Below are positions 1-11,858 of a stretch of 64,000 nt of DNA, one piece after another. Every line of letters begins with the position of its first letter. Positions within the stretch are counted from its first letter, which is position 1. The notes below the pieces were generated by a model. That model was not told the origin of the DNA. It ran no database searches and worked only from the letters and a program-made list of their open reading frames with translations. Source of the stretch: Lonsdalea britannica. Lineage in GTDB: Bacteria; Pseudomonadota; Gammaproteobacteria; Enterobacterales; Enterobacteriaceae. Location: the NCBI RefSeq assembly GCF_002111595.1, contig NZ_LUTN01000008.1:62001-126000 (forward strand), written 5' to 3'. Made by a program: the position numbers and the translations under genes.

Positions 1-1
1 C

Positions 2-76
2 CATGCTGAGCAGAACGGCAGCGCGCCAGCGGCCGCTCCGGAATCCCAGAATTCCCCCGTGACTCCACATTCTTAA
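2..76 (+). CDS. mlaD: MlaD, C-terminal tail (partial)
   Basis: An open frame enters from the left edge and ends at a TAA 12 bases before mlaC. The 24 visible residues form an Ala/Pro/Ser/Gln-rich tail with no recognisable domain. I call it mlaD only from position, because the order mlaF-E-D-C-B is fixed in enterobacteria. MlaD is the inner-membrane MCE-domain subunit that passes phospholipid between MlaC and the MlaFEB transporter, and its C-terminal tail is variable. Identity therefore rests on synteny, not on sequence. Confidence 0.7.
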   Translation, partial: HAEQNGSAPAAAPESQNSPVTPHS

Positions 77-88
77 GAGGATACCTGC

Positions 89-724
89 ATGTTGAAACGT
101 TTACTCATGGCGGCAGCGCTTATCGTGATGGCTCCCGCAGCGCTGGCGGCCGACCAGACTAATCCTTACAGCCTGATGGCTGACGCCGCGCAGAAGACCT
201 TCGACCGCCTGAAGAATGAACAGCCGAGTATCCGCCAGAACCCCAATTATCTGCGCAGCATCGTGCGTGAAGAGCTGTTGCCCTATGTGCAGGTGAAATA
301 CGCGGGCGCGCTGGTGCTGGGACAATATTACAAGGGCGCGACGCCGGCCCAGCGCGACGCCTACTTCAAGGCGTTCTCCGCTTATCTGGAACAGGCCTAC
401 GGTCAGGCGTTGGCGTTGTATCACGGCCAGACTTACCAGATCGCGCCACAGCAGCCGCTGGGCGATGCCAACATTGTGCCTATCCGCGTGACCATCATCG
501 ATAACGGCGGCCGTCCGCCGGTGCGGCTCGACTTCCAGTGGCGCAAGAACAGCCAGACCGGCAACTGGCAGGCGTACGACATGATCGCCGAAGGGGTGAG
601 CATGATCACCACCAAGCAGAATGAATGGGCGTCGATACTGCGTCAGCAGGGCGTCGACGGGCTGACCCGCCAGCTGCAAATCTCGGCGCAGCAGCCGATT
701 ACGCTGGATCAGAAAAATGGCTGA
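89..724 (+). CDS. mlaC: MlaC, periplasmic phospholipid-binding protein
   Basis: MlaC is the soluble periplasmic shuttle of the Mla system. It carries phospholipid between the outer-membrane MlaA-porin complex and the inner-membrane MlaFEDB transporter, keeping the outer leaflet asymmetric. The 211 residues equal the E. coli length. A signal peptide with a hydrophobic core at about residues 4-18 ends in an ALAA cleavage site near residue 21. The start has a good ribosome-binding site (AGAGGA, eight bases upstream). The 3' end overlaps mlaB by eight bases, so the two are probably translationally coupled. Confidence 0.96.
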   Translation: MLKRLLMAAALIVMAPAALAADQTNPYSLMADAAQKTFDRLKNEQPSIRQNPNYLRSIVREELLPYVQVKYAGALVLGQYYKGATPAQRDAYFKAFSAYLEQAYGQALALYHGQTYQIAPQQPLGDANIVPIRVTIIDNGGRPPVRLDFQWRKNSQTGNWQAYDMIAEGVSMITTKQNEWASILRQQGVDGLTRQLQISAQQPITLDQKNG

Positions 725-1019
725 GCCGCTAAGCTGGCAATCTCAGGAAGGCACGCTAACGTTGAAAGGCGATCTGGATCGTGAAACGCTGCTGCCGCTG
801 TGGCAACAGCATGAGACGCTCCTCGCGGAGTCCGTTGAATTGGACGTGAGCCAGCTGCAACGTGTGGATTCCGCCGGTCTGGCTCTGCTGGTGCACTTTT
901 ACCATGAGCAGACGCAAAAGGGCCGCGACCTGCGGATTATCGGCGTGAGCGATCGGCTAAGAACATTGATCGATCTGTATAACCTGAACAACGTCATTCC
1001 AGTGCAATTGACCCGCTAA
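717..1019 (+). CDS. mlaB: MlaB, STAS-domain subunit of the Mla transporter
   Basis: MlaB is a small cytoplasmic STAS-domain protein that binds the ATPase MlaF and is needed for assembly and activity of the MlaFEDB complex. The 100-residue product has the STAS core, with the conserved motif VDSAGLALL at residues 50-58. Ser52 sits where E. coli MlaB has a functionally important Thr52, a conservative change. The start lies inside the last codons of mlaC and a terminator follows, so this is the last gene of the operon. Confidence 0.95.
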   Translation: MAEPLSWQSQEGTLTLKGDLDRETLLPLWQQHETLLAESVELDVSQLQRVDSAGLALLVHFYHEQTQKGRDLRIIGVSDRLRTLIDLYNLNNVIPVQLTR

Positions 1020-1042
1020 TGCACGGCGTTTCTGGCCCTTCG

Positions 1043-1079
1043 TCCCCCGTTGTCTTTTGCGCCACGGGGGATTTCTTTT
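1043..1079 (+). terminator. Rho-independent terminator of the mla operon
   Basis: The arms TCCCCCGT (1043-1050) and ACGGGGGA (1064-1071) form an eight-base stem followed by TTTCTTTT. It lies directly after mlaB and before ibaG. Confidence 0.85.
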
Positions 1080-1150
1080 GTTTAAGATAGCGGCGGATTC
1101 CTCTAAGATACCCCCTGTTTATCATCCCCCCAGACGTAGAATCGAGAGCG

Positions 1151-1405
1151 ATGGAAAATAAAGAAATCGAATCCGTGCTGATGAGCGCATTGGCACTTCA
1201 GGAAGTTCATGCATCCGGCGATGGAAGCCATTTTCAGGTGATTGTTGTCGGCGATCTCTTTGCCGGCATGAGCCGCGTTAAGCAGCAGCAGACGGTCTAT
1301 GCGCCGCTGATGGAATATATCGCGGACAACCGTATTCACGCCCTGTCAATCAAGGCTTATACCCCCGAAGAGTGGCAACGCGATCGTAAGCTCAGCGGCT
1401 TTTAA
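1151..1405 (+). CDS. ibaG: IbaG, BolA-family protein
   Basis: IbaG (formerly YrbA) is a BolA-family protein. Members of this family bind monothiol glutaredoxins through a shared [2Fe-2S] cluster, and IbaG is linked to acid tolerance and iron-sulfur or envelope homeostasis. The 84-residue product matches the family length. The segment around residues 22-50 carries the BolA fold signature, with a conserved His in the region '[13 protein letters not shown]'. It sits 40 bases upstream of murA in the same orientation, as in E. coli, and is probably co-transcribed with it. Confidence 0.94.
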   Translation: MENKEIESVLMSALALQEVHASGDGSHFQVIVVGDLFAGMSRVKQQQTVYAPLMEYIADNRIHALSIKAYTPEEWQRDRKLSGF

Positions 1406-1433
1406 ATAGCGCGCCATTGAACTGAATTATTGA

Positions 1434-2708
<1,275 letters not shown>

Positions 2709-2725
2709 GTTCCTCTTGCCATAAA

Positions 2726-2768
2726 AAACGGGACGATAGCCGTGAGGCTGTCGTCCCGTTTCTCGTTT
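2726..2768. terminator. Bidirectional terminator between murA and degS
   Basis: The arms AAACGGGACGATAGCC (2726-2741) and GGCTGTCGTCCCGTTT (2746-2761) form a 16-base stem with one G-T pair and a GTGA loop. T-rich sequence follows on the right and an A-rich run precedes it on the left, so it can serve both converging genes. Confidence 0.88.
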
Positions 2769-2796
2769 TGTGGCCGGCACAGATTGATGAAGCGCG

Positions 2797-3849
2797 CTAG
2801 TTCGCCGGGAATTCCTGAATGGTCACGTCGAGCGTCAGTTCTTTGTTGTCGCGGAAAATGACGACCGGAATTACCGTGCCGGGCCGCAGCTCCGCCACCT
2901 GGTCCATCGTTTCTATGACCGACCGCGCTGGCTTGTTGTTCACCTTCAACAGCAGATCGTCTTCCTTGATACCCGCTTTATCCGCCGGACCATCCTGTTC
3001 GACCTTGCTGACGATGATGCCCTGCAAGCGTTCCAGCCCGGCATTCTTGTTGCCGACCCGTTCAATCTGAGCGCCGTTGATACCGATATAACCACGAATG
3101 ACCCGCCCGTCGCGAATGAGCTTCCCCATCACTTTGGTTGCCAGCGCGACGGGAATCGCAAAGCCGATCCCTTCCGGGGTTCCGCCATCGTTGCTCTTAT
3201 CGAAAGACAGGGTATTGATGCCGACCAGTTCCCCCAGCGTATTGACCAGTGCGCCGCCGGAGTTGCCCCGGTTAATGGAGGCGTCGGTCTGGAGGAAATT
3301 CTGACGGCCTGATGAGCTGAGTCCGACTCGCCCTGTGGCGCTGATGATGCCCTGCGTAATGGTCTGCCCCAGGTTATAGGGGTTGCCAATCGCCATCACG
3401 ACGTCGCCGACGTGCGGGGTGCGGTGATCGTTAATGGCGATCGCCGGCAGGCTGGTGGCTTCGATTTTAAGCACGGCCAGGTCGGTCAGCGTATCCGAGC
3501 CGACCAGCAGCGCCTCATACAGACGGCCGTCCTGCAGGGTGACGACGATTTGTTCGGCGTCGGTGATCACATGTTTGTTGGTAAGAATATAGCCCTTGTT
3601 GTTCATGATAACGCCCGAACCCAGCGTGCGGACGTTGAGTTCATCCTTGTTGCCAGCCCGATTATAGACGTTGACGACCGCAGGCGCGGCGCGGCGAACA
3701 CCTTGGTAATAGCTGACGGGGGCTTGATCTTGCGTCGACACCTCCTCTTTCAGCAGCATGCTGCTGGAGCGCAGTGCGGGAAGGGCCAATAACAGGATCG
3801 CGGCCACGACGACACCAATCAATGCTGAGCGTATCAGTTTGGTTAACAT
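2797..3849 (-). CDS. degS: DegS, periplasmic site-1 protease of the sigma-E pathway
   Basis: DegS is an inner-membrane-anchored trypsin-like protease. It senses unfolded porin C-termini through its PDZ domain and cuts the anti-sigma factor RseA, activating sigma-E. I chose the internal ATG that gives 350 residues starting MLTKLIRS, because this aligns with the E. coli N-terminus; an upstream in-frame ATG would add 14 non-homologous residues. One membrane segment lies at about 8-25. The catalytic triad is His93, Asp123 and Ser197 (motif GNSGGAL), with one PDZ domain at about 250-345. It follows degQ in the same orientation. Confidence 0.95.
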   Translation of the reverse strand: MLTKLIRSALIGVVVAAILLLALPALRSSSMLLKEEVSTQDQAPVSYYQGVRRAAPAVVNVYNRAGNKDELNVRTLGSGVIMNNKGYILTNKHVITDAEQIVVTLQDGRLYEALLVGSDTLTDLAVLKIEATSLPAIAINDHRTPHVGDVVMAIGNPYNLGQTITQGIISATGRVGLSSSGRQNFLQTDASINRGNSGGALVNTLGELVGINTLSFDKSNDGGTPEGIGFAIPVALATKVMGKLIRDGRVIRGYIGINGAQIERVGNKNAGLERLQGIIVSKVEQDGPADKAGIKEDDLLLKVNNKPARSVIETMDQVAELRPGTVIPVVIFRDNKELTLDVTIQEFPAN

Positions 3850-3899
3850 GAGCGTTTGGGACTTGAAGAAGAATAAATCGCAGAATAACAAAGATGGTA

Positions 3900-3922
3900 G
3901 GACGCCGCACGGCGCGGCGTCC
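3900..3922. terminator. Hairpin between degQ and degS
   Basis: The arms GGACGCCGC (3900-3908) and GCGGCGTCC (3914-3922) form a perfect nine-base stem. The run of T lies on the plus-strand side, so for the minus-strand genes this is a weak or partial terminator. It could reduce read-through from degQ into degS. Confidence 0.55.
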
Positions 3923-3936
3923 AGTTTTTAGCGGGA

Positions 3937-5304
3937 TTAACGTAATAGCAGATAAATCGATTCGTCTCCGCGGATGATATTCAGCGCCAGCACGGTCGGC
4001 TTGGCTTCCAGTATCTTGCGGAGCTGGGCGATATTTTCCACGCGCTCACGGTTAACGCCGATGATGATGTCGCCTTTCTGCAGACCAATTTTACCGGCGG
4101 CGCTGTCTTTGGCGATGTTGTCGATAGTCACGCCTTTGGTGCCATTCTTCAACTGACCGTCGGACAGCGTGGCGCCCTGCAGGCCAGGAGACAGCGTTTC
4201 CGCGTTAGTGGATGCGTTAGCGCTGTTATCCAGAACAACTGCAACTTCTTGCTGTTTCCCGTCGCGAATCAGGCCGATTTTCACGGTTTTCCCCGGTGCG
4301 GTGGTGCCCACTTTGGCACGCAGCTCGGCAAAGCTGTTGATCGTTTTGCCGTCCAGAGAGACCAGGACATCGCCTGCCTTAATACCGGCCTTGGCCGCCG
4401 CCGATTTCGGCAAGACTTCGCTGACGAAGGCGCCGCGCTGCGCGTCGACCTTGAAGGCTTTCGCCATTTCAGAGGTCATTTCGCTGCCTTTAATGCCTAA
4501 CAGGCCGCGTTTGACTTCGCCGAATTCCAGCAGCTGCTGCGTCAGGTTCTGCGCCATGTTACTGGGAATGGCGAAGCCGATGCCGATATTGCCGCCGCCG
4601 GGGGCCAGAATAGCGGTGTTGATGCCGATCAGCTCGCCGTTCAGGTTGACCAGCGCGCCGCCGGAGTTGCCGCGGTTAATGGAGGCATCGGTCTGAATGA
4701 AGTTTTCCAGCCCTTCCAGATTCAGCCCGCTGCGACCCAGCGCGGAGATGATGCCGGACGTCGCGGTTTGGCCCAGACCGAAGGGGTTGCCGACGGCGAC
4801 GGCAAAGTCGCCGACGCGAAGCTGATCGGAATCCGCCATTTTCACGGCGGTCAGGTTTTTCGCGTCGTTCAACTGCAGCAGGGCGATGTCCGTCTGCACG
4901 TCGCGACCTATCAGTTTGGCGTCGTATTCACGACCGTCGTTAAGCTGTACGCGAATTTTGTCCGCGTTGTTGATGACGTGGTTATTGGTCAGTACATAAC
5001 CCTTGGCGGCATCAATGATGACGCCGGAGCCGAGACCCTCAAACGGACGGCTTTGTTTTTCGCCCGGCGCGTTGGGACCAAAAAAGAACTTAAACTCTTC
5101 CGGGATGCGCTGATTCTGAACCTGAGTGCCTTCCACATGGACGCTGACCACGGCGGGCAGGACTTTTTCCAGCATGGGGGCCAGGCTTGGCAGCGATTGA
5201 CCGGCGACTGCCGCAGGCAGAGCAGCTTGGGCGACAGGCAGCGAAGATAGGGACAGTCCGATACTAATGGCTAGTGCGCTGAATAACATCGATGTCTTTT
5301 TCAT
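3937..5304 (-). CDS. degQ: DegQ, periplasmic HtrA-family serine protease/chaperone
   Basis: DegQ degrades or protects misfolded envelope proteins in the periplasm and assembles into cage-like oligomers. The 455 residues match E. coli DegQ. A signal peptide ends near residue 27 (VAQA-A). The triad is His109, Asp139 and Ser214 (motif GNSGGAL). Two PDZ domains follow at about 260-355 and 365-455, which separates it from DegS with its single PDZ. The paired degQ-degS arrangement is the usual enterobacterial one. Confidence 0.95.
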   Translation of the reverse strand: MKKTSMLFSALAISIGLSLSSLPVAQAALPAAVAGQSLPSLAPMLEKVLPAVVSVHVEGTQVQNQRIPEEFKFFFGPNAPGEKQSRPFEGLGSGVIIDAAKGYVLTNNHVINNADKIRVQLNDGREYDAKLIGRDVQTDIALLQLNDAKNLTAVKMADSDQLRVGDFAVAVGNPFGLGQTATSGIISALGRSGLNLEGLENFIQTDASINRGNSGGALVNLNGELIGINTAILAPGGGNIGIGFAIPSNMAQNLTQQLLEFGEVKRGLLGIKGSEMTSEMAKAFKVDAQRGAFVSEVLPKSAAAKAGIKAGDVLVSLDGKTINSFAELRAKVGTTAPGKTVKIGLIRDGKQQEVAVVLDNSANASTNAETLSPGLQGATLSDGQLKNGTKGVTIDNIAKDSAAGKIGLQKGDIIIGVNRERVENIAQLRKILEAKPTVLALNIIRGDESIYLLLR

Positions 5305-5458
5305 TGATTGTTAACTCTCTCTCGACCTGCGTGGTAGTAAAATGATGATATATAAACTCAATCTTGTGGTGAAGAGTCAGACCGACTATTCCCGTGTAAA
5401 GTTCACTGCTGTTTTATGCGCGAAATGTAAGGAGCAGCCAGCGCTGCGGAAGAGAAGA

Positions 5459-5479
5459 GCGGGGCAAGGCGTGCCCCGC
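5459..5479 (-). terminator. Hairpin downstream of zapG
   Basis: The arms GCGGGGCA and TGCCCCGC form an eight-base GC-rich stem with a five-base loop. On the minus strand it is followed by a pyrimidine-rich but interrupted T stretch. It probably ends zapG transcription before degQ. Confidence 0.5.
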
Positions 5480-5498
5480 GCGTAGGGAATGAGTAGAA

Positions 5499-5903
5499 TT
5501 ATTTACGTAGCGGCGTTTCGCCGCGCAGCAGCCCGGAGGCGCTTTCCGAGTAATCACGCGGCGGCATCTTCACCGGCACCTGATCGTTGTCTGATTCGGC
5601 TTCCGTCAGACGATAGTTGAACGGATTTTCGCGTGACTGTCCTTCCGGCAGCAGGTCGTTCGAGCTTTTAGCCATGTGCTGATACAGCTTGCGGTAGTCG
5701 TCCGCCATATTGTCCAGCAGCTCAGCGCTACGGGCGAAATGACTCACAAGCTCCTGACGATATTGCTCCAGATCGGCTTTGCTTTTCTCCAGCTCATGTT
5801 GCAGTACCTGCTGCTGGCGCAGTTTACGATTGCCGTAGCGCATCGCTACCGCACCGATGATGACACCGATAACAAATCCAATCAGCGCGTACTCCCAGGT
5901 CAT
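5499..5903 (-). CDS. zapG: ZapG (YhcB), inner-membrane cell-division/envelope protein
   Basis: ZapG (YhcB, DUF1043) is a single-span inner-membrane protein that associates with the divisome and elongation machinery and affects envelope growth. The chosen start gives 134 residues beginning MTWEYALIG, which aligns with E. coli (132). AGGAG stands seven bases upstream of it, whereas an in-frame start 14 codons earlier has no such support. One transmembrane helix at about 4-22 is followed by a basic stretch, a coiled coil at about 28-85 and an acidic, Pro-containing tail. It is divergent from zapE. Confidence 0.93.
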   Translation of the reverse strand: MTWEYALIGFVIGVIIGAVAMRYGNRKLRQQQVLQHELEKSKADLEQYRQELVSHFARSAELLDNMADDYRKLYQHMAKSSNDLLPEGQSRENPFNYRLTEAESDNDQVPVKMPPRDYSESASGLLRGETPLRK

Positions 5904-6125
5904 AATGACTCCTATTTGACTTCGTTGTTCCGTCGTATTTTTCACTCAATAATAGTCACTATAACCGCTAAGCTTGCCAGAGTGGAGTCCTGAAACAGGA
6001 TGTAATAAAGCAGTTGGCGAAGGTGGGCGGTCCTGGAAGCGTTAACTGCTATGATTTAGACGCTAAACTAAGGTTCTTCAACGATAAAAGACCGTTTATC
6101 TCCTTTCTATAGGGATCTGGCCGCC

Positions 6126-7240
6126 ATGCAGAATATGACGCCGATAACGCTTTACCAGCAAGCTTTAGCGACGCAGGATTACCAGCCGGATGAGGTGCAA
6201 CGCCAAACGGTGCTGCGGCTTGAGGATATTCACCGTGCGTTGACGGCGCGTCAGCAGACGACGACGGCCCACGAGCCGCGAAGCTGGCTCCAGCGTCTCG
6301 GCAGGAAAAAGCCGCCAGCGCAGGCGCCGGTCGAAGGACTCTATCTTTGGGGCGGCGTGGGGCGGGGTAAAACCTGGCTGATGGATATGTTTTTCCAGAG
6401 CCTGCCGGGCGAACGCAAACTGCGTCTGCATTTCCATCGTTTTATGCTGCGAGTGCATGACGCTCTCAATCGGCTACAGGGACAGGAAAACCCTCTGGAA
6501 CAGGTGGCGGATGAATTTCAAGCACAGACTGATGTGCTGTGCTTTGATGAATTTTTCGTCTCCGACATCACCGACGCCATGCTGCTGGCCGAACTGCTCG
6601 GCGCGTTGTTTGCGCGAGGAATCACGCTGGTGGCGACGTCCAACATTCCGCCGGACGAGCTGTATCGCAATGGCCTGCAGCGATCGCGTTTTTTACCGGC
6701 TATTGAACTGATTAAACAGCACTGCGCCGTGATGAATGTCGACGCGGGCATTGATTACCGACAGCGAACGCTGCGGCAGGCTCACCTGTACTTTTCCCCG
6801 CTGGGTGCGCATGCCGATGATGCGATGCGGCAAATGTTCATCGATCTGTCTGGACACACGCCCGACGGCGAAACGTTGGAGATAAATCATCGTGCGATGC
6901 CAGTGCTCGGCAGCTGCAACGGCGTACTGGCGGTCAGTTTCGCTACGCTGTGCGCCGATGCGCGCAGCCAGAACGATTACATTGCCTTGTCCCAGCGCTA
7001 TCACTGCGTGCTGCTACATCACGTCACGGTCATGGGCGAGGCGGAGGAGGATGTCGCGCGGCGCTTTCTCGCGCTGGTCGATGAATTTTACGAACGCCGG
7101 GTGAAGCTGATTATATCGGCGCAGGTGCCGATGCCCGAGCTCTATCAGGCGCTCGTCTGGTGTTCGAGTACCGCCGCTGCCTGTCCCGGTTGCAGGAGAT
7201 GCAAAGCGAAGACTATCTGCAATTGCCCCATCTGTCGTAG
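6126..7240 (+). pseudogene. zapE: ZapE cell-division ATPase, single-base frameshift near the 3' end
   Basis: ZapE (YhcM) is an AAA-type ATPase that acts at the division septum. The first 341 residues are intact, including the Walker A motif GGVGRGKT and a Walker B-type segment LCFDEFFV. At 7148-7149 one G is missing from what should be CAGGGCGCT. Without it the frame reads into a Cys/Arg-rich non-homologous tail ending at 7292. With it the protein continues into the expected ARLVFEYRRCLSRLQEMQ segment and stops at the TAG at 7238-7240, giving 371 residues against 375 in E. coli. The affected part is short, so a partly active protein or a sequence error is possible. Confidence 0.9.
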
Positions 7241-7281
7241 GAGGCGCTGCTGCCTTTTCTATCAATGTGGTAGAAAAAAGG

Positions 7282-7310
7282 TCGATTTTTGATGGCGGCT
7301 TCTCTATAAT
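7282..7310 (+). promoter_or_regulatory. Putative sigma-70 promoter of rplM-rpsI
   Basis: A perfect -10 box TATAAT (7305-7310) lies 17 bases after a poor -35 match TCGATT (7282-7287). It is the best promoter-like sequence before the ribosomal operon and would give a leader of about 160 bases. Confidence 0.45.
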
Positions 7311-7406
7311 CCTGCGACCCCACGTTACAACAAAGTTTTTTTCCCGAAACTTTAATCGCGCTGGCAATAGCTATTCGAAGGGGTAGGTTTGCTGGACTAG
7401 ATAGCC

Positions 7407-7449
7407 GTGTGAACCTCAACACTATTTATTGAAGCGTTTGTGTGTTCAC
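7407..7449 (+). promoter_or_regulatory. Structured leader of rplM, possible L13 autoregulation site
   Basis: GTGAAC (7409-7414) can pair with GTTCAC (7444-7449) shortly before the rplM ribosome-binding site. L13 is known to repress rplM-rpsI translation by binding its own mRNA leader in E. coli. Assigning that role to this stem is inference from position and pairing only. Confidence 0.35.
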
Positions 7450-7459
7450 CAACGTGTAA

Positions 7460-7909
<450 letters not shown>

Positions 7910-7921
7910 TCGGGATTATAG

Positions 7922-8317
<396 letters not shown>

Positions 8318-8350
8318 TTTCTGGCTGCTTTGCAGCGAAATCAACGTCAG

Positions 8351-8380
8351 AAACCCGGTGCTCGTCACCGGGTTTTTTTT
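8351..8380 (+). terminator. Rho-independent terminator of rplM-rpsI
   Basis: AAACCCGGTG and CACCGGGTTT form a perfect ten-base stem with a five-base loop, followed by a run of T. Confidence 0.93.
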
Positions 8381-8644
8381 GCCTGGTTTTTCAGTGCGTC
8401 TAAAAAATTCTCTTTAATTCCATGCGGTTAACGATGAATAGGCGCTTATATCCCCCCAAAACGCACAAAATCTGATACACTAATCGCCGGTTTTGTACCT
8501 GTTTGCCAGCTAGTAAGTTTTGATAAAACGACAGCTGTCGTCAGCGGTTTCTTACTCCAGTAAGAAGTTCAAACGCGGCAAGGCCTGCAGGATAATATTC
8601 GATCGGTTCTATGCCGTATTTTCTCGATAAACTTGGAGGTTTTC
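8381..8644 (+). promoter_or_regulatory. Intergenic region and 5' leader before sspA
   Basis: No gene is seen here. An 18-base palindrome TTCTTACTCCAGTAAGAA at 8549-8566 (eight-base arms, two-base centre) stands about 80 bases before the sspA start. A TACACT hexamer around 8475 could be a -10 box but has no convincing -35. The palindrome could be an operator or a leader hairpin. Confidence 0.4.
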
Positions 8645-9286
8645 ATGGCTGTCGCTGCCAACAAACGTTCGGTAATGACGCTGTTTTCCGGCCCGTCCGA
8701 TATTTTTAGCCATCAGGTACGTATAGTGCTGGCGGAAAAAGGAGTGAGTGTCGAGATTGAACAGGTAGATGCGGATAATCTGCCGCAGGATCTCATTGAC
8801 CTCAACCCGTACGGTTCTGTCCCGACGTTGGTGGATCGTGAACTGACGCTGTATGAATCCCGCATCATCATGGAATACCTGGATGAGCGTTTCCCGCATC
8901 CGCCATTGATGCCTGTCTACCCAGTCGCGCGCGGCAATAGCCGTCTGATGATGCACCGCATCGAGCAGGACTGGTATTCGTTGTTGAAAACTATTTCCAC
9001 CGGTACGGCGTCACAGGCCGATGCAGCACGTAAACAGCTGCGCGAAGAGCTGCTGGCGATTGCCCCGGTATTTAATGAAACGCCTTATTTCATGAGCGAA
9101 GAGTTCAGCCTGGTCGATTGCTACCTGGCGCCGCTGTTGTGGCGTTTGCCGCTGCTGGGCATCGAGCTGAGTGGTTCAGGTTCCAAGGAGCTGAAAGGCT
9201 ACATGACGCGTGTCTTCGAACGCGATGCTTTCCTGGCTTCCCTGACCGAAGCCGAGCGTGAAATCCGGTTACAGACCCGAGGTTAA
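8645..9286 (+). CDS. sspA: SspA, stringent starvation protein A
   Basis: SspA is a glutathione-S-transferase-fold protein that binds RNA polymerase and changes transcription in stationary phase and starvation. It supports acid tolerance and lowers H-NS levels. The 213-residue start MAVAANKRSVMTLFSG aligns with E. coli (212). GGAGG lies just upstream and overlaps a false ATG four codons earlier. An N-terminal thioredoxin-like domain covers about 10-88 and an alpha-helical GST C-domain about 95-205. The surface motif HPPLMPVYP used in polymerase contact is present. sspB follows after five bases. Confidence 0.97.
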   Translation: MAVAANKRSVMTLFSGPSDIFSHQVRIVLAEKGVSVEIEQVDADNLPQDLIDLNPYGSVPTLVDRELTLYESRIIMEYLDERFPHPPLMPVYPVARGNSRLMMHRIEQDWYSLLKTISTGTASQADAARKQLREELLAIAPVFNETPYFMSEEFSLVDCYLAPLLWRLPLLGIELSGSGSKELKGYMTRVFERDAFLASLTEAEREIRLQTRG

Positions 9287-9291
9287 GCTAC

Positions 9292-9792
9292 ATGGCTCTG
9301 TCTCAACTATCACCGCGCCGTCCGTACTTGTTACGGGCCTTTTATGACTGGTTGCTTGATAACCAGCTGACGCCGCATCTGGTGGTGGACGTCACGCTTC
9401 CCGGCGTGCAGGTGCCGATGGAGTTCGCCCGCGACGGCCAGATAGTACTCAATATTGCGCCGCTTGCCGTGGGCAATCTCGAATTGGCTGACGACCTGGT
9501 ACGATTTAACGCCCGCTTCGGCGGCGTTCCTCGTCAGGTTATGGTGCCAATGGCGGCCGTCATGGCGATCTACGCCCGCGAGAACGGCGCAGGCACCATG
9601 TTCGAGCCTGAGCCTGCCTATGAGGCGGGCGGTGACGCGGATGACGCGCTGGTGCAGGACGATGAGCCGCACAAGCCGTCGTTGCGCACGGTCGAAGATG
9701 TTGAAACTGTTCCTTCCGGCAATGAAACGCCGGATGACGAGCCCCCTTCACCGCCTCGCGGCGGACGTCCTGCTCTGCGGGTCGTGAAGTAA
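9292..9792 (+). CDS. sspB: SspB, ClpXP adaptor
   Basis: SspB binds SsrA-tagged peptides and delivers them to the ClpXP protease. The 166 residues (E. coli 165) contain an N-terminal substrate-binding domain at about 1-110. An acidic, Pro-rich linker at about 112-154 and the conserved C-terminal ClpX-binding motif RGGRPALRVVK complete the protein. It forms an operon with sspA and ends in a terminator. Confidence 0.97.
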   Translation: MALSQLSPRRPYLLRAFYDWLLDNQLTPHLVVDVTLPGVQVPMEFARDGQIVLNIAPLAVGNLELADDLVRFNARFGGVPRQVMVPMAAVMAIYARENGAGTMFEPEPAYEAGGDADDALVQDDEPHKPSLRTVEDVETVPSGNETPDDEPPSPPRGGRPALRVVK

Positions 9793-9801
9793 CTCAAAAT
9801 A

Positions 9802-9829
9802 AAAGGGCATCATTACGGTGCCCTTTTTT
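9802..9829 (+). terminator. Rho-independent terminator of sspAB
   Basis: AAAGGGCA (9802-9809) pairs with TGCCCTTT (9819-9826) and a T run follows. Confidence 0.88.
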
Positions 9830-9961
9830 ACGTCCCCGGTTCCTCCCGATGCTGCTTCCCTCGTTCCGCTTCTAACGTTCCCAACATTGTTTGTTCAAGC
9901 CAAATGAAGACATACTGACGTTCTGAAACCTCTGTTTTTCTGCATCGAAAGGAGAAAAGAA

Positions 9962-10369
9962 ATGGAAGGGCGTTGTTTATGTGGAGCGGTCACGCTGTCT
10001 ACTGAGCGCGATATCCATGAGGTCTCCGTCTGCCATTGCGGTATGTGCCAGACCTGGAGCGGAGGGCCGTTAATGTCGATAGAGTGTAAAGATGATCTTG
10101 TTATCGATGGTAAAGAGAGTGTCGCTTACTACCGGTCTTCGGCGTGGGCGGAGCGCGCATTTTGCCGTCTGTGCGGCTCGCACTTGTTTTACAAGCAGTT
10201 GAACCCGTTAACCTATTTCGTGCCGGTAGGATTGTTCGGCAGCGATGAAAACACGCGTATGGTGTCTCAAATCTTCATTGATAAAAAGCCGAAATTTTAC
10301 GCTTTTTCCCAGCAGACGCAGGAAATGACGGAGCAGGAAATGTTAGAAATGTATCCGTCGCAGAGTTAG
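9962..10369 (+). CDS. GFA/CENP-V-family zinc-binding protein
   Basis: The 135-residue product belongs to the glutathione-dependent formaldehyde-activating (GFA) family, a beta-fold with structural zinc sites. The expected cysteines are visible: Cys5 and Cys7 (RCLCG), Cys24, Cys26 and Cys29 (CHCGMC), and Cys68 and Cys71 (CRLCG). A strong ribosome-binding site (AAAGGAG) supports the ATG. Most bacterial members have no proven substrate, so a role in formaldehyde or glutathione chemistry is only possible. It stands alone between the sspAB terminator and gltD, with which it converges. Confidence 0.85.
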   Translation: MEGRCLCGAVTLSTERDIHEVSVCHCGMCQTWSGGPLMSIECKDDLVIDGKESVAYYRSSAWAERAFCRLCGSHLFYKQLNPLTYFVPVGLFGSDENTRMVSQIFIDKKPKFYAFSQQTQEMTEQEMLEMYPSQS

Positions 10370-10386
10370 CCGTCGACGCTTGTCAA

Positions 10387-10410
10387 AAGGGCAACCCGAA
10401 GGCTGCCCTT
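10387..10410. terminator. Terminator between the GFA gene and gltD
   Basis: AAGGGCAACC and GGCTGCCCTT form a ten-base stem with one mismatch around a CGAA tetraloop. TTTT follows on the minus strand, so it ends gltBD transcription and perhaps the convergent gene too. Confidence 0.78.
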
Positions 10411-10430
10411 GATCTATAGAGGATTGAAAA

Positions 10431-11858
<1,428 letters not shown>

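Noticed and set aside
7140-7292. Cys/Arg-rich C-terminus of the longer zapE frame as a novel zinc-binding tail
   Set aside because: Adding one G restores the conserved ZapE end; the Cys-rich tail is an out-of-frame reading.
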